In this document: piece by piece, positions 1 to 8,116 of the stretch
How the letters are laid out: each line of letters opens with the position of its first letter
Numbering within the stretch: the first letter of the stretch is position 1
DNA from: Thermohalobaculum sp039822785
Lineage (GTDB): Bacteria > Pseudomonadota > Alphaproteobacteria > Rhodobacterales > Rhodobacteraceae
DNA: 64,000 nucleotides
Direction: 5' to 3'
Assembly (NCBI GenBank): GCA_039822785.1
Contig: JBCBMO010000001.1
Coordinates: 186,001-250,000, forward strand
Program-made: the position numbers and the translations under genes
The notes under the pieces: model-generated
Seen by the model: the letters and a program-made list of their open reading frames with translations, nothing else
The model's database searches: none
Told to the model about the DNA's origin: nothing

Positions 1-1
1 G

Positions 2-1447
2 ATGCGCTTGGGCGAGGGTGGCCGGATCCTGTCGCTCAATGCCGCTGCCGCGGCGATGCTGGGCGAGGGGGTGGCGATCGGGCGGCCGCTGGACGAGATC
101 GTCGCCTGTCGCGGACGCCGGATCGCCGAGGTGATCGATGCGGCGGCGGAGGCGGGGGAGGCCCGGGTCGAGACGGTGATGACGGCGCCCACCGACCCCT
201 CAGCGCGGCCGCTGCAACTGACGGTCTCCAGCACCCGCGACGCCGGCGGCTCGGCGATCGCGGTACTGTCGGATGCGACCGAGTTCGAGCTCTTGCAGGA
301 CAAATACGCCCAGTCCCAGAAGATGGAGGCGGTCGGCAAACTCGCCGGCGGCGTGGCGCACGACTTCAACAACCTGATCACGGCCATCAACGGGCACTGC
401 GATCTGCTGCTGATCGGCAAGGATGCGACCCAGCCCGAGTACTCGGACCTGATGCAGATCCGCCAGAACGCGAACCGCGCGGCGGCGCTGGTGCGCCAGC
501 TCTTGACCTTTAGCCGCAAGCAGACCCTCAACCCCGAGGATCTGTCGGTCTCCGACGTGATCTCGGACACGCTCTACCTGCTCGACCGGCTGATCGGGGA
601 TCAGGTCAAGCTGCGCCTGGATTCCGATCCCTCGGGTGCCGTGGGGCAGGTGCGCGCCGATCACCGCCAGCTCGAGCAGGCGCTCATGAACCTGGTGGTG
701 AATGCGCGCGATGCCATGCCGAACGGGGGCACGGTGACCATCTCGACGCGCCGGCGGGTGATCCGGGTGGAGGAGGAGCGCCAGGGCGGCGTGCTGCCTG
801 TGGGCGATTATGTCGAGCTGGCGGTTGCCGATGAGGGGACCGGGATCGACGAGGCGGTGATCGGCAAGGTCTTCGACCCCTTCTTCACCACCAAGCCGCA
901 GGGGGAGGGGACGGGCCTCGGCCTCTCCACGGTCTATGGCATCGTCAGCCAGTCGGACGGGCTGGTGTTCGCGGAGAACCGGCCCGAGGGCGGGGCCTGT
1001 TTCCGGATGCTGTTTCCCCGGGTGGAGGCGAGCCGGGCGCAGGAGGTGAAGCCCGAGAAGCCGGTGGTGGATCTCACGGGCCATGGCTCGGTGCTGCTGG
1101 TGGAGGACGAGGCGGCGGTGCGGTCCTTCGCGGCGCGGGCGCTGCGCCTGCGCGGCTACAAGGTGACCACCGCGGAGGAGGCGGAGGAGGCCCTGGCGAT
1201 CCTGGAGGAGGGGGCGCAGTCCTTCGACCTCATCGTCTCCGACGTCATGATGCCGGGGATGGATGGGCCGAGCTTTGTGGCGCGAGCGCGCAAGATCCGG
1301 CCGGAGGCGCGTATCCTCTTCGTCTCAGGCTACGCCGAGGAGGCCTTCTACAAGGAAATCGACAACCCCGATTACCACTTCCTAGCCAAGCCCTTCTCGC
1401 TGAGCGAGCTGACCGCGAAGGTGAAGGAAGTCCTTTCAGCAGCGTGA
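2..1447 (+). CDS. cckA: CckA-type hybrid sensor histidine kinase (3' part, cut by window start)
   Basis: This is the C-terminal 481 residues of a PAS/histidine kinase/receiver hybrid. Going by the family, CckA feeds phosphate through ChpT to CtrA, which controls the cell cycle, motility and (in Rhodobacterales) gene transfer agents. Visible parts are the end of a PAS domain (about 1-95) and the HisKA helix with GGVAHDFNN, where His120 is the phosphoacceptor. An HATPase domain follows, with N-box NLVVNARDAMPNGG, G1 DEGTGI, FDPFFTTK and GTGLGLSTVYGIV. A receiver domain starts near 360 and has Asp414 in SDVMMPG as phosphate acceptor. The sequence around the His is highly characteristic of CckA. 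The reading frame is open at base 1, so the methionine at base 2 is not the true start; the N-terminal membrane and PAS regions lie outside the window. Confidence 0.88.
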   Translation: MRLGEGGRILSLNAAAAAMLGEGVAIGRPLDEIVACRGRRIAEVIDAAAEAGEARVETVMTAPTDPSARPLQLTVSSTRDAGGSAIAVLSDATEFELLQDKYAQSQKMEAVGKLAGGVAHDFNNLITAINGHCDLLLIGKDATQPEYSDLMQIRQNANRAAALVRQLLTFSRKQTLNPEDLSVSDVISDTLYLLDRLIGDQVKLRLDSDPSGAVGQVRADHRQLEQALMNLVVNARDAMPNGGTVTISTRRRVIRVEEERQGGVLPVGDYVELAVADEGTGIDEAVIGKVFDPFFTTKPQGEGTGLGLSTVYGIVSQSDGLVFAENRPEGGACFRMLFPRVEASRAQEVKPEKPVVDLTGHGSVLLVEDEAAVRSFAARALRLRGYKVTTAEEAEEALAILEEGAQSFDLIVSDVMMPGMDGPSFVARARKIRPEARILFVSGYAEEAFYKEIDNPDYHFLAKPFSLSELTAKVKEVLSAA

Positions 1448-1758
1448 TGTTGGCCGGCGTGGCGCTTGCCGAGCGGTGATAGGGCCGCCGGCCCGGTTTG
1501 GTGCGAGGGCCGCCGGCCCGCCCTGCAGCGATGCTGAGGCACACCCCCTAAACACGCCGTGAACCTTCCGTCCTTCGGCGCGGTTTGCCACCCGTTGGAC
1601 GTGCTTAACCGCGTGTTCACCACGATGGCGCGAGGCTGCCTCGATCGCCGATGCGATGCCGCGATTGGTCCTGTTCTCCCCCCGGCAAATGTGCGAACAT
1701 TTGCTGAACAGCGGCGAATTGAATCGCCCGGTCGAGCATGCGATGAGAGGTTGAGGCA
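1448..1758. other. Intergenic region cckA–recA
   Basis: This is a gap of 311 bases without a convincing gene; short frames here lack family features. The last third holds the recA control region, with an SOS box at 1695-1709 and a Shine-Dalgarno-like GAGAGG at 1745-1750. No U-tailed terminator for cckA was seen. Confidence 0.6.
1695..1709 (+). promoter_or_regulatory. LexA (SOS) box of recA
   Basis: The sequence GAACATTTGCTGAAC is two GAAC half sites separated by exactly 7 bases. This equals GTTC-N7-GTTC on the other strand, the alphaproteobacterial LexA site, which is a direct repeat unlike the E. coli palindrome. It lies 50 bases before the recA start codon, where a repressor would cover the promoter. 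The motif match is seen directly; LexA control is inferred from the family. Confidence 0.8.
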
Positions 1759-2847
1759 GTGGATCAGACAATCATGAAACTGGACGAGAGGCGGGCCATG
1801 GATAAGCAGAAGGCGCTCGACAGCGCCCTGGCGCAGATCGAGCGGAGCTTTGGCAAGGGCTCGATCATGAAGCTCGGCCAGCAGGGCGCCTCGATGGATA
1901 TCGAGGCGACGTCTACCGGCTCGCTCGGCCTCGATGTTGCCCTTGGCATCGGTGGTCTGCCCAAGGGGCGGATCGTCGAGATCTACGGGCCGGAGAGCTC
2001 CGGCAAGACCACGCTGGCGCTGCATACGGTGGCCGAGGAGCAGAAGAAGGGCGGCATCTGCGCCTTTGTCGACGCCGAGCATGCGCTCGACCCGGTCTAT
2101 GCGCGCAAGCTGGGGGTCAATGTCGACGAGCTGCTGATCTCCCAACCCGATGCGGGCGAGCAGGCGTTGGAGATCACCGATACGCTGGTGCGCTCCGGTG
2201 CGGTGTCGATGGTCGTGGTCGACTCGGTCGCCGCGCTGACGCCGCGCGCGGAGCTTGAGGGCGACATGGGCGACGCGCAGGTCGGCCTGCAGGCGAGGCT
2301 GATGAGCCAGGCCATGCGCAAGCTGACGGGCTCGATCAACCGCTCGAAGTGCATGGTGGTCTTCATCAATCAGATCCGGATGAAGATCGGCGTGATGTTC
2401 GGCAGCCCGGAGACGACGACGGGCGGCAATGCGCTCAAGTTCTACTCCTCCGTCCGCCTGGATATCCGCCGCATCGGCGCGATCAAGGAGCGCGACGAGG
2501 TCATTGGCAACCAGACCCGGGTGAAGGTCGTCAAGAACAAGGTCGCGCCACCCTTCAAGCAGGTCGAGTTCGACATCCTCTACGGCGAGGGCATCTCGAA
2601 GATGGGCGAGCTGATCGACCTCGGCGTCAAGGCCGGCGTCGTGGAGAAGTCGGGTGCCTGGTACTCCTATGGCGACCAGCGGATCGGGCAGGGCAAGGAG
2701 AACGCGCGCCAGTTCCTCAAGGACAACCCCGATATCGCCTTCCAGATCGAGGACAAGATCCGCGCGGCGCATGGCCTGGATTTCGACATGGCCCCTGGGG
2801 AACACTCTGGGGAACAGGTAGAGGACGACGGGGTGCTGGAGGCCTGA
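1759..2847 (+). CDS. recA: Recombinase RecA
   Basis: The ATP-dependent RecA filament protein drives strand exchange and triggers LexA self-cleavage. The protein has 362 residues. Walker A GPESSGKTT begins near residue 77, and loop and DNA-binding segments such as QIRMKIGVMFGSPETTTGGNAL are intact. The GTG start at 1759 is chosen because GAGAGG lies 8 bases upstream. The resulting 13-residue leader before DKQKALDSAL also matches the length of leaders in other alphaproteobacterial RecAs. ATGs at 1774 and 1798 are alternatives, the latter with GAGAGGCGG upstream. An SOS box lies upstream and a strong intrinsic terminator follows directly, so recA is probably monocistronic. Confidence 0.97.
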   Translation: MDQTIMKLDERRAMDKQKALDSALAQIERSFGKGSIMKLGQQGASMDIEATSTGSLGLDVALGIGGLPKGRIVEIYGPESSGKTTLALHTVAEEQKKGGICAFVDAEHALDPVYARKLGVNVDELLISQPDAGEQALEITDTLVRSGAVSMVVVDSVAALTPRAELEGDMGDAQVGLQARLMSQAMRKLTGSINRSKCMVVFINQIRMKIGVMFGSPETTTGGNALKFYSSVRLDIRRIGAIKERDEVIGNQTRVKVVKNKVAPPFKQVEFDILYGEGISKMGELIDLGVKAGVVEKSGAWYSYGDQRIGQGKENARQFLKDNPDIAFQIEDKIRAAHGLDFDMAPGEHSGEQVEDDGVLEA

Positions 2848-2868
2848 GGCCGCCACGACCGCCGACGG

Positions 2869-2900
2869 AAAAGGGGCGCCCCACCCGGGCGCCCTTTTTT
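2869..2900 (+). terminator. Intrinsic terminator of recA
   Basis: A GGGCGCC-type arm pairs with a GGGCGCCC arm around a short C-rich loop and is followed by TTTTTT. AAAA precedes the stem, so the U-run can extend the pairing. It starts about 20 bases after the recA stop. Confidence 0.85.
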
Positions 2901-2920
2901 GTGGCCCTGCGTCAAAATCG

Positions 2921-2948
2921 CTATATAACTAGGAAACTAGGTATATAG
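2921..2948. promoter_or_regulatory. AT-rich inverted repeat upstream of first DUF1127 gene
   Basis: CTATATAACTAG and CTAGGTATATAG form a dyad with 12-base arms (11 of 12 paired) around a GAAA centre, ending 9 bases before the start codon. In GC-rich surroundings this looks like a repressor operator overlapping the promoter or start, or a small hairpin in the mRNA leader. No family assignment can be made from the sequence. Confidence 0.5.
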
Positions 2949-2957
2949 GACGATGAC

Positions 2958-3245
2958 ATGTTGACGCTGATCGAACGCTGGCGCCGGGGGCGCGCCCGCC
3001 GGAAGGCGATCCGGGAGTTGCGCGGCTATGATGACGCGCTTTTGCAGGATCTCGGCATCACGAGGGAGGAGATCGTCGCCTATGAGGAGGGCAGGCTGCC
3101 CCAGGCGCGGCCCAATGTGCGGCCCAGTGCGCCGCCCAGTGCGGCGGTCGTTGCGCAGGGGAGCGCAGAGGTTGTGCCCTTCCCCGGTAGGCCCCGTGCG
3201 AAGGCACCGGCCTCTCCGCCCGCCTGCTGTGTGGACGCCGCCTGA
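2958..3245 (+). CDS. DUF1127-type small protein
   Basis: This is a 95-residue basic protein. Residues 1-48 carry the DUF1127 (YjiS-like) pattern: WRRGRARRKAIRELRGYDDALLQDLGI followed by TREEI. The tail, about 50 residues, is Pro/Ala-rich and includes three near-copies of a 12-base unit (about 3108-3143). DUF1127 proteins are short, arginine-rich and abundant in Alphaproteobacteria; some affect RNA turnover and phosphate or carbon metabolism, but the role of this one is unknown. The long Pro/Ala tail is unusual, since family members are often about 50-70 residues. ATG 2958 is used; ATG 2953 is out of frame. A 28-base inverted repeat sits immediately upstream. A second DUF1127 gene follows. Confidence 0.75.
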   Translation: MLTLIERWRRGRARRKAIRELRGYDDALLQDLGITREEIVAYEEGRLPQARPNVRPSAPPSAAVVAQGSAEVVPFPGRPRAKAPASPPACCVDAA

Positions 3246-3317
3246 CAGCCAGCTCTGCAATCGCTGCATGCCCGTCATGATACCGCAAAATTCGGAGGCC
3301 TCTCTCCTTCTGCAAAG

Positions 3318-3354
3318 GTTTCGTTACATCCATATGACACTACAGCAACGAAAC
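3318..3354 (+). promoter_or_regulatory. Inverted repeat in the leader of the second DUF1127 gene
   Basis: Perfect 8-base arms GTTTCGTT (3318-3325) and AACGAAAC (3347-3354) flank a 21-base AT-richer loop. The second arm abuts the ribosome-binding sequence AAGGAGAGG at 3356-3364, so pairing could limit translation. It could also be a protein-binding dyad. Confidence 0.4.
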
Positions 3355-3367
3355 GAAGGAGAGGACA

Positions 3368-3598
3368 ATGGACTGGATGACCCGTCTGTGGAGCCGCTTC
3401 GAGAAGTACCGCGCGCACCGTCGCGCCATCGCGGAGCTCGAGGCCTATGACGACTGGATGCTGGCGGACATCGGCATCAACCGTGGCGAGATCGAGGATT
3501 TCGTCCATGGCCGGTTGAACCGTCACCCGCAGCGCAGCGCGGAGGTGATTGCCTTTGCCCTGCACCGCAAGGAGGCGACGCCCCGCGCCGCCGCCTGA
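3368..3598 (+). CDS. DUF1127-type small protein
   Basis: This 76-residue protein has the DUF1127 core in residues 3-47 (WSRFEKYRAHRRAIAELEAY, DDWMLADIGINRGEIEDFV) and a short basic tail. It is paralogous to the gene just upstream: both share the order Arg-rich helix, AxxELxxYDD, LxDIGI, R-EI. The start is well supported by AAGGAGAGGACA directly before ATG. Function is unknown. The family is thought to include post-transcriptional regulators, but nothing here fixes a target. Confidence 0.8.
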   Translation: MDWMTRLWSRFEKYRAHRRAIAELEAYDDWMLADIGINRGEIEDFVHGRLNRHPQRSAEVIAFALHRKEATPRAAA

Positions 3599-3612
3599 TC
3601 CAAACACCTCGC

Positions 3613-3635
3613 CCCCGCCGCCCATCGCGGCGGGG
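3613..3635 (+). terminator. GC-rich hairpin after DUF1127 gene
   Basis: CCCCGCCG (3613-3620) and CGGCGGGG (3628-3635) form a perfect 8-bp stem with a 7-base loop, 15 bases past the stop codon. It lacks a clear U-run, so termination is only possible, not shown. Confidence 0.35.
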
Positions 3636-3708
3636 TCGCGCCCTTTGCTGGACAGCCCCGAGCCCGCCCGATACATCGCCCTCAAAAGCGAGACGTGGTG
3701 GGTAGATC

Positions 3709-6384
3709 ATGGCCAGCCTTAACGATATCCGGACGACCTTCCTCGATTACTTCGAGCGACACGGCCACAGCGTGGTCCCGTCGTCCTCGCTGGTGCCGAA
3801 GAACGACCCCACGCTGATGTTCACCGCGGCGGGGATGGTGCAGTTCAAGAACCTCTTCACCGGGGTCGAGCACCGCGATTACTCGCGCGCCGTGACCAGC
3901 CAGAAATGCGTGCGTGCCGGCGGCAAGCACAACGATCTCGACAACGTGGGCTATACCGCGCGGCATCTCACCTTCTTCGAGATGCTGGGGAACTTCTCCT
4001 TCGGTGATTACTTCAAGGAGGACGCGATCCCCTTCGCCTGGGCCCTGGTGACCGAGGGGTTCGGCCTGCCGAAGGACCGTCTGTGCGTCACGGTCTATCA
4101 CGACGACGACGAGGCGGCGGGGATCTGGCGCAAGCTCGGCGTGGCCGAGGACAAGATCATCCGCATCGCTACGGACGATAACTTTTGGATGATGGGGCCG
4201 ACCGGGCCCTGTGGGCCGTGCTCCGAGATCTTCTACGACTACGGCGACCACGTCGCGGGCGGCCCCCCGGGGAGCCCGGAGGAGGACGGCGACCGCTTCG
4301 TCGAAATCTGGAACCTCGTGTTTATGCAGTACGAGCAGTTCGACGATGGGCGCCCGCGGGTCGGGCTGCCGCGCCCCTCCATCGATACCGGCATGGGGCT
4401 GGAGCGGATCGGCTCGGTCCTGCAGGGCAAGAACGACGTCTATGACACCGATCTTATGCGCGCGCTGATCGAGGCTTCGGCCCATGCGGCCTCCAGCGAC
4501 CCCGATGGGCCGGGCAAGACCCACCACCGGGTGATCGCGGACCACCTGCGCTCGACCTCGTTTCTGATGGCCGATGGGGTCCTGCCCTCGAACGAAGGGC
4601 GGGGCTATGTGCTGCGGCGTATCATGCGCCGGGCCATGCGCCATGCCCACCTTCTGGGGGTCGACAAGCCCCATATGCACCGTCTGGTGCCGGAGCTGAT
4701 CCGCCAGATGGGCCAGGCCTTCCCGGAACTCATCCGCGCGCAGGCCCTGATCGCGGAGACGCTGGAGCGCGAGGAGATCCGGTTTCGCCGCACCCTCGAC
4801 AGGGGCCTCTCGCTCCTCGAGGAGGAAGTTGCGGGTCTGGCCGATGGCGCCAGCCTGGACGGGGCCACGGCCTTCAAGCTCTACGACACCTACGGATTTC
4901 CGCTCGATCTCACCCAGGATGCGCTGCGCGAGAAGGGGCTGACGGTCGATACGGGCGGTTTCGACACGGCCATGGCGGAGCAAAAAGCCATGGCCCGGGC
5001 GGCGCATAAGGGCTCCGGCGACACGGCGGAGGAGGCGATCTGGTTCGAGATCGCCGAGCGCGAGGGCGCGACCGAGTTCCTGGGCTACGACGGTGAGCGG
5101 GCCGAGGGCGTGGTGACCGCCATCGTCGCCGGGGCCGAGGAGGCGGAGGCGGTGGAGGAAGGCAGCGAGATCGCCCTCGTCCTCAACCAGACCCCGTTCT
5201 ATGCCGAGGCCGGCGGCCAGGTCGGCGATACGGGCGTGATCGAGGGGTCCACGGGGCGCGTCATGATCACCGATGTGAAGAAACGGGCGGGCGCGCTCAA
5301 CGTCCATTTCGGCCGGGTCGAGGAGGGGCAGATCGCCAAGGGCGATCCCGTGCGCCTTATGGTCGATGGGGCGCGGCGCGCCGCGATCCGGGCCAATCAC
5401 TCCGCCACGCACCTGATGCATGAGGCGCTGCGCGGCACCCTGGGCGATCACGTGGCGCAGCGCGGCTCGCTGGTCGCACCAGATCGCCTCCGCTTCGACT
5501 TCACCCAGAACGACGCGATGACCCCCGCGCAGCTCGCGGCGGTGGAGGTGGAGGTGAACGACCTCATCCGCCAGGACGCCGAGGTGACGACCCGCCTGAT
5601 GACCCCCGATGATGCGGTGGCCGAAGGGGCGCGCGCGCTTTTCGGTGAGAAATACGGCGAGGAAGTCCGCGTGGTCTCGATGGGCCGCCGCACCGCAGCG
5701 CATATGGGCGGCGAGACCGGGCCCGCGGGCCTCACCTATTCGCTGGAGCTTTGCGGCGGCATCCATGTGGGCCGCACCGGGGAGATCGGGCTTTTCAAGG
5801 TGGTGGGCGAGGGGGCGTCGTCGGCCGGTATTCGCCGGGTGGAGGCGCTGACCGGCGCCGCGGCGCTCGACCATATCCGCAGCCGGGAGGAGGCCTTGGA
5901 CACGGTGGCGGGTGCGCTCAAGGTCCGCCCGGCGGAGGCCGGCGATCGGGTCAAGACGCTGCTCGCCGAGCGTAAGGCGCTCGAGGCGGAGATCGCGGAT
6001 CTGCGCCGTCAGATCGCCCTCGGCGGTGGCGGCGCGGGACCTGCTGACGCAAAGGACGTGGCCGGTATGCCGTTCTTCGCCCAGGTCCTGCCCGGCGCCA
6101 ACCCCAAGGATCTGCGTGGGCTTATCGACGAGCATAAGACCCGCCTTGGCACCGCGGTGGTGTTGCTGATCGCCGATACGGACGGCAAGGCGACCGTGGC
6201 AGCGGGGGTGACGCAGGATCTCGTGGCCAAGGTCTCTGCGGTGGATCTGGTGCGCGCGGCGGTCACGGCGGTCGGCGGCAAGGGCGGCGGCGGCCGGCCC
6301 GACATGGCCCAGGGCGGCGGGCCGGAGGCGGACAAGGCGGAGGCGGCGATCGCCGCGGCCGAGGGCGTGCTTGCCGCCGTTTGA
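3709..6384 (+). CDS. alaS: Alanyl-tRNA synthetase
   Basis: It charges tRNA-Ala and edits mischarged Ser/Gly. The 891 residues are close to the usual 870-890. The class II catalytic core fills residues 1-250 (RTTFLDYFERHGH, TAAGMVQFKN, MGPTGPCGPCSEI). The tRNA-recognition helices follow, then the editing domain with zinc-site motifs HSATH at about 564 and CGGIH at about 682. The C-terminal oligomerisation/C-Ala domain contains the glycine-rich segment GGKGGGGRPDMAQGGG. The upstream gap of 110 bases gives room for its own promoter. Confidence 0.98.
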   Translation: MASLNDIRTTFLDYFERHGHSVVPSSSLVPKNDPTLMFTAAGMVQFKNLFTGVEHRDYSRAVTSQKCVRAGGKHNDLDNVGYTARHLTFFEMLGNFSFGDYFKEDAIPFAWALVTEGFGLPKDRLCVTVYHDDDEAAGIWRKLGVAEDKIIRIATDDNFWMMGPTGPCGPCSEIFYDYGDHVAGGPPGSPEEDGDRFVEIWNLVFMQYEQFDDGRPRVGLPRPSIDTGMGLERIGSVLQGKNDVYDTDLMRALIEASAHAASSDPDGPGKTHHRVIADHLRSTSFLMADGVLPSNEGRGYVLRRIMRRAMRHAHLLGVDKPHMHRLVPELIRQMGQAFPELIRAQALIAETLEREEIRFRRTLDRGLSLLEEEVAGLADGASLDGATAFKLYDTYGFPLDLTQDALREKGLTVDTGGFDTAMAEQKAMARAAHKGSGDTAEEAIWFEIAEREGATEFLGYDGERAEGVVTAIVAGAEEAEAVEEGSEIALVLNQTPFYAEAGGQVGDTGVIEGSTGRVMITDVKKRAGALNVHFGRVEEGQIAKGDPVRLMVDGARRAAIRANHSATHLMHEALRGTLGDHVAQRGSLVAPDRLRFDFTQNDAMTPAQLAAVEVEVNDLIRQDAEVTTRLMTPDDAVAEGARALFGEKYGEEVRVVSMGRRTAAHMGGETGPAGLTYSLELCGGIHVGRTGEIGLFKVVGEGASSAGIRRVEALTGAAALDHIRSREEALDTVAGALKVRPAEAGDRVKTLLAERKALEAEIADLRRQIALGGGGAGPADAKDVAGMPFFAQVLPGANPKDLRGLIDEHKTRLGTAVVLLIADTDGKATVAAGVTQDLVAKVSAVDLVRAAVTAVGGKGGGGRPDMAQGGGPEADKAEAAIAAAEGVLAAV

Positions 6385-6399
6385 TCCGCCAGGTGGCAG

Positions 6400-6415
6400 A
6401 CGTTCACGAGAACGT
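6400..6415. promoter_or_regulatory. Perfect inverted repeat after alaS
   Basis: ACGTTC (6400-6405), centre ACGA, GAACGT (6410-6415). It lies 16 bases after the alaS stop and about 70 bases before the following small gene. It is too short and lacks the U-tail for a convincing terminator, so an operator for the small gene is the more interesting option. It is not a GTTC-N7-GTTC SOS box. Confidence 0.35.
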
Positions 6416-6485
6416 ACGGTTTGTTTCGACGGTCTTGCGCTAGTCTCCCGTTCAAAGTCCAACAACGGGACAGGAGAGACGAGAC

Positions 6486-6641
6486 ATGCCCCGCGTCTTC
6501 ATCTTGAGCGCCTTGGCCCTGGTGTTCAGCATCGGTCTGGTGCTGGCGGAGGCCCATGAGGCTGGGACGATCACGGCCGAGAACCCGGTCATCTCCAAGA
6601 TTGCCTGCTGGCTGAGCCTGGGTCAGCACGCCAGCTACTGA
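6486..6641 (+). CDS. 51-residue secreted or membrane peptide
   Basis: This small gene is not similar to any family I recognise. The peptide starts MPRVFILSALALVFSIGLVLAE, a hydrophobic segment of about 19 residues that could be a signal peptide (cleavage near LAEA or EAHE) or a membrane anchor. The remaining 30 residues are polar, contain a single Cys, and end in QHASY. ATG is preceded by ACAGGAGAGACGAGAC, a good Shine-Dalgarno at somewhat long spacing. Support is its RBS, the clean signal-like start and a tail-to-tail hairpin directly after the stop. No homology argument is available. Confidence 0.5.
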   Translation: MPRVFILSALALVFSIGLVLAEAHEAGTITAENPVISKIACWLSLGQHASY

Positions 6642-6649
6642 GCGAAACC

Positions 6650-6680
6650 GGCCCGGCCCGACACAGGTCTGAGCCGGGCC
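6650..6680. terminator. Hairpin between small gene and pdhC
   Basis: GGCCCGGC (6650-6657) pairs with GCCGGGCC (6673-6680) around a 15-base loop, in the 46-base gap between two convergent genes. It may act in both directions. There is no U-run on either side. Confidence 0.4.
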
Positions 6681-6687
6681 TGCCGCG

Positions 6688-8007
6688 TCACATGAGCATG
6701 CTCATGGGATCCTCGAGATAGCCCTTCAGGGCGTCGAGGAACTGGGCGCCGAGCGCGCCGTCGATCACCCGATGGTCGACCGACAGGGTCACCGACATCA
6801 CCGTGGCCACCGTCAGATCGCCGTCCTTCACCACCGGCTTCTTCGCGCCCGCGCCGACCGCCAGGATCGAGGCATGCGGCGGGTTGATCACCGCATCGAA
6901 GTTGTCGATCCCGAACATCCCCAGGTTGGAGATCGCGAAGCTGCCGCCCTGATACTCGTGCGGGGCCAGTTTGCGGTCGCGAGCCCGGGCGGCGAGGTCC
7001 TTCATCTCCGCCGAGATCGCCGACATCGCCTTGCTGTCCGCATCGCGGATCACGGGGGTGAACAGCCCGCCCTCGATCGCCACGGCGACCGCCACGTCGG
7101 AGGCTTTGAACTTCAGCACCCGGTCGCCGGCCCAGACCGCGTTGCAGTCCGGCACGGCCTGCAGCGCGAGCGCGCAGCCCTTGATGACGTAGTCGTTGAC
7201 CGAGAGCTTCACGCCGCGCTTTTCGCCCTTGGCGTTCATCTGGGCGCGGAAGGCCAGCAGATCGTCGAGCTGGATGTCCCGGCGCAGGTAGAAATGCGGG
7301 ATGGTCTGCTTCGCCTCGGTGAGGCGCGCGGCGATGGTCTTGCGCATCCCATCCAGAGTAACTTCCTCGTAGGTGCGGTCGGTGTACATCTTCGCCACCG
7401 CCGCGGCCGAGGGGCCCTGCGCGGGCGCCGCCGCAGCGGCCGGCGCGGGGGCAGGGGCTGCCTTGGGCGCCTCCGCCGGCTTCGGCGTGGCGACCGCGTT
7501 CTCGACGTCCGCCTTCACGATGCGCCCATGCGGGCCGCTGCCCTTGATTGCTGCCAGGTCCAGGCCCCGATCCGCGGCGATCCGCCGGGCAAGCGGGGAG
7601 GCGAAAACGCGCTGCCCGCCACTGCTGGGGGCCGCCGGGGCGGGGGCTGCGGCGGGGGCCGCGGCAGCCGCCGGTGTCGCCTCGGCCGGTGCCTCGGCGG
7701 CTGCCGGGGCCGCTGCGGCGGGCGCGGGGGCCGCCGGGGCCGCGTCCAGCGCGGTTTCGTCTTCGCCGTCCTCCAACAGGATCGCGATGACCTCGTTCAC
7801 CTTCACGGCGTCGGTCCCCTCGGGCACCAGGATCTTGCCGAGCTTGCCCTCCTCGACCGCCTCGACCTCCATGGTGGCCTTGTCGGTCTCGATCTCTGCG
7901 ATCACGTCGCCCGAGGTTACGGCATCGCCGACCGCGACGTTCCACTTGGCGAGCTTGCCCTCTTCCATCGTGGGCGAGAGGGCGGGCATCAGGATGTTGA
8001 TCGGCAT
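6688..8007 (-). CDS. pdhC: Pyruvate dehydrogenase E2, dihydrolipoamide acetyltransferase
   Basis: E2 passes the acetyl group from lipoamide to CoA at the core of the pyruvate dehydrogenase complex. The 439 residues contain one lipoyl domain (1-80, lipoyl-Lys in ETDKATMEVEA), an Ala/Pro-rich linker, a peripheral subunit-binding domain (RVFASPLARRIAADRGLDLA) and a linker. The catalytic domain ends with HRVIDGALGAQF, which holds the catalytic His. It is the last gene of a minus-strand unit (pdhA, pdhB, sulfotransferase-like, pdhC), 109 bases after the preceding gene. That gap is wider than the others, so an extra promoter is possible. Confidence 0.96.
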   Translation of the reverse strand: MPINILMPALSPTMEEGKLAKWNVAVGDAVTSGDVIAEIETDKATMEVEAVEEGKLGKILVPEGTDAVKVNEVIAILLEDGEDETALDAAPAAPAPAAAAPAAAEAPAEATPAAAAAPAAAPAPAAPSSGGQRVFASPLARRIAADRGLDLAAIKGSGPHGRIVKADVENAVATPKPAEAPKAAPAPAPAAAAAPAQGPSAAAVAKMYTDRTYEEVTLDGMRKTIAARLTEAKQTIPHFYLRRDIQLDDLLAFRAQMNAKGEKRGVKLSVNDYVIKGCALALQAVPDCNAVWAGDRVLKFKASDVAVAVAIEGGLFTPVIRDADSKAMSAISAEMKDLAARARDRKLAPHEYQGGSFAISNLGMFGIDNFDAVINPPHASILAVGAGAKKPVVKDGDLTVATVMSVTLSVDHRVIDGALGAQFLDALKGYLEDPMSMLM

Positions 8008-8116
8008 CGTTTCTTCCTCCCAGGGGGGCAGGTCAGCGCCCTGCGCGACCGGCTTAGGGTCTCTCCTCGGTCCCCGCGCGCGGGCATCGGGGCCGGGTGT
8101 CGTGTTTGGATGGGGG

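Noticed and set aside
6400..6415. ACGTTC-ACGA-GAACGT as a second SOS box
   Set aside because: The half sites face each other and are 4 bases apart; the class LexA box is a direct repeat with 7-base spacing.
3682..6465. 927-codon open frame opposite alaS
   Set aside because: It is the same GC-codon shadow effect; alaS on the plus strand is certain, and the antisense product is Arg/His/Leu-rich without recognisable features.
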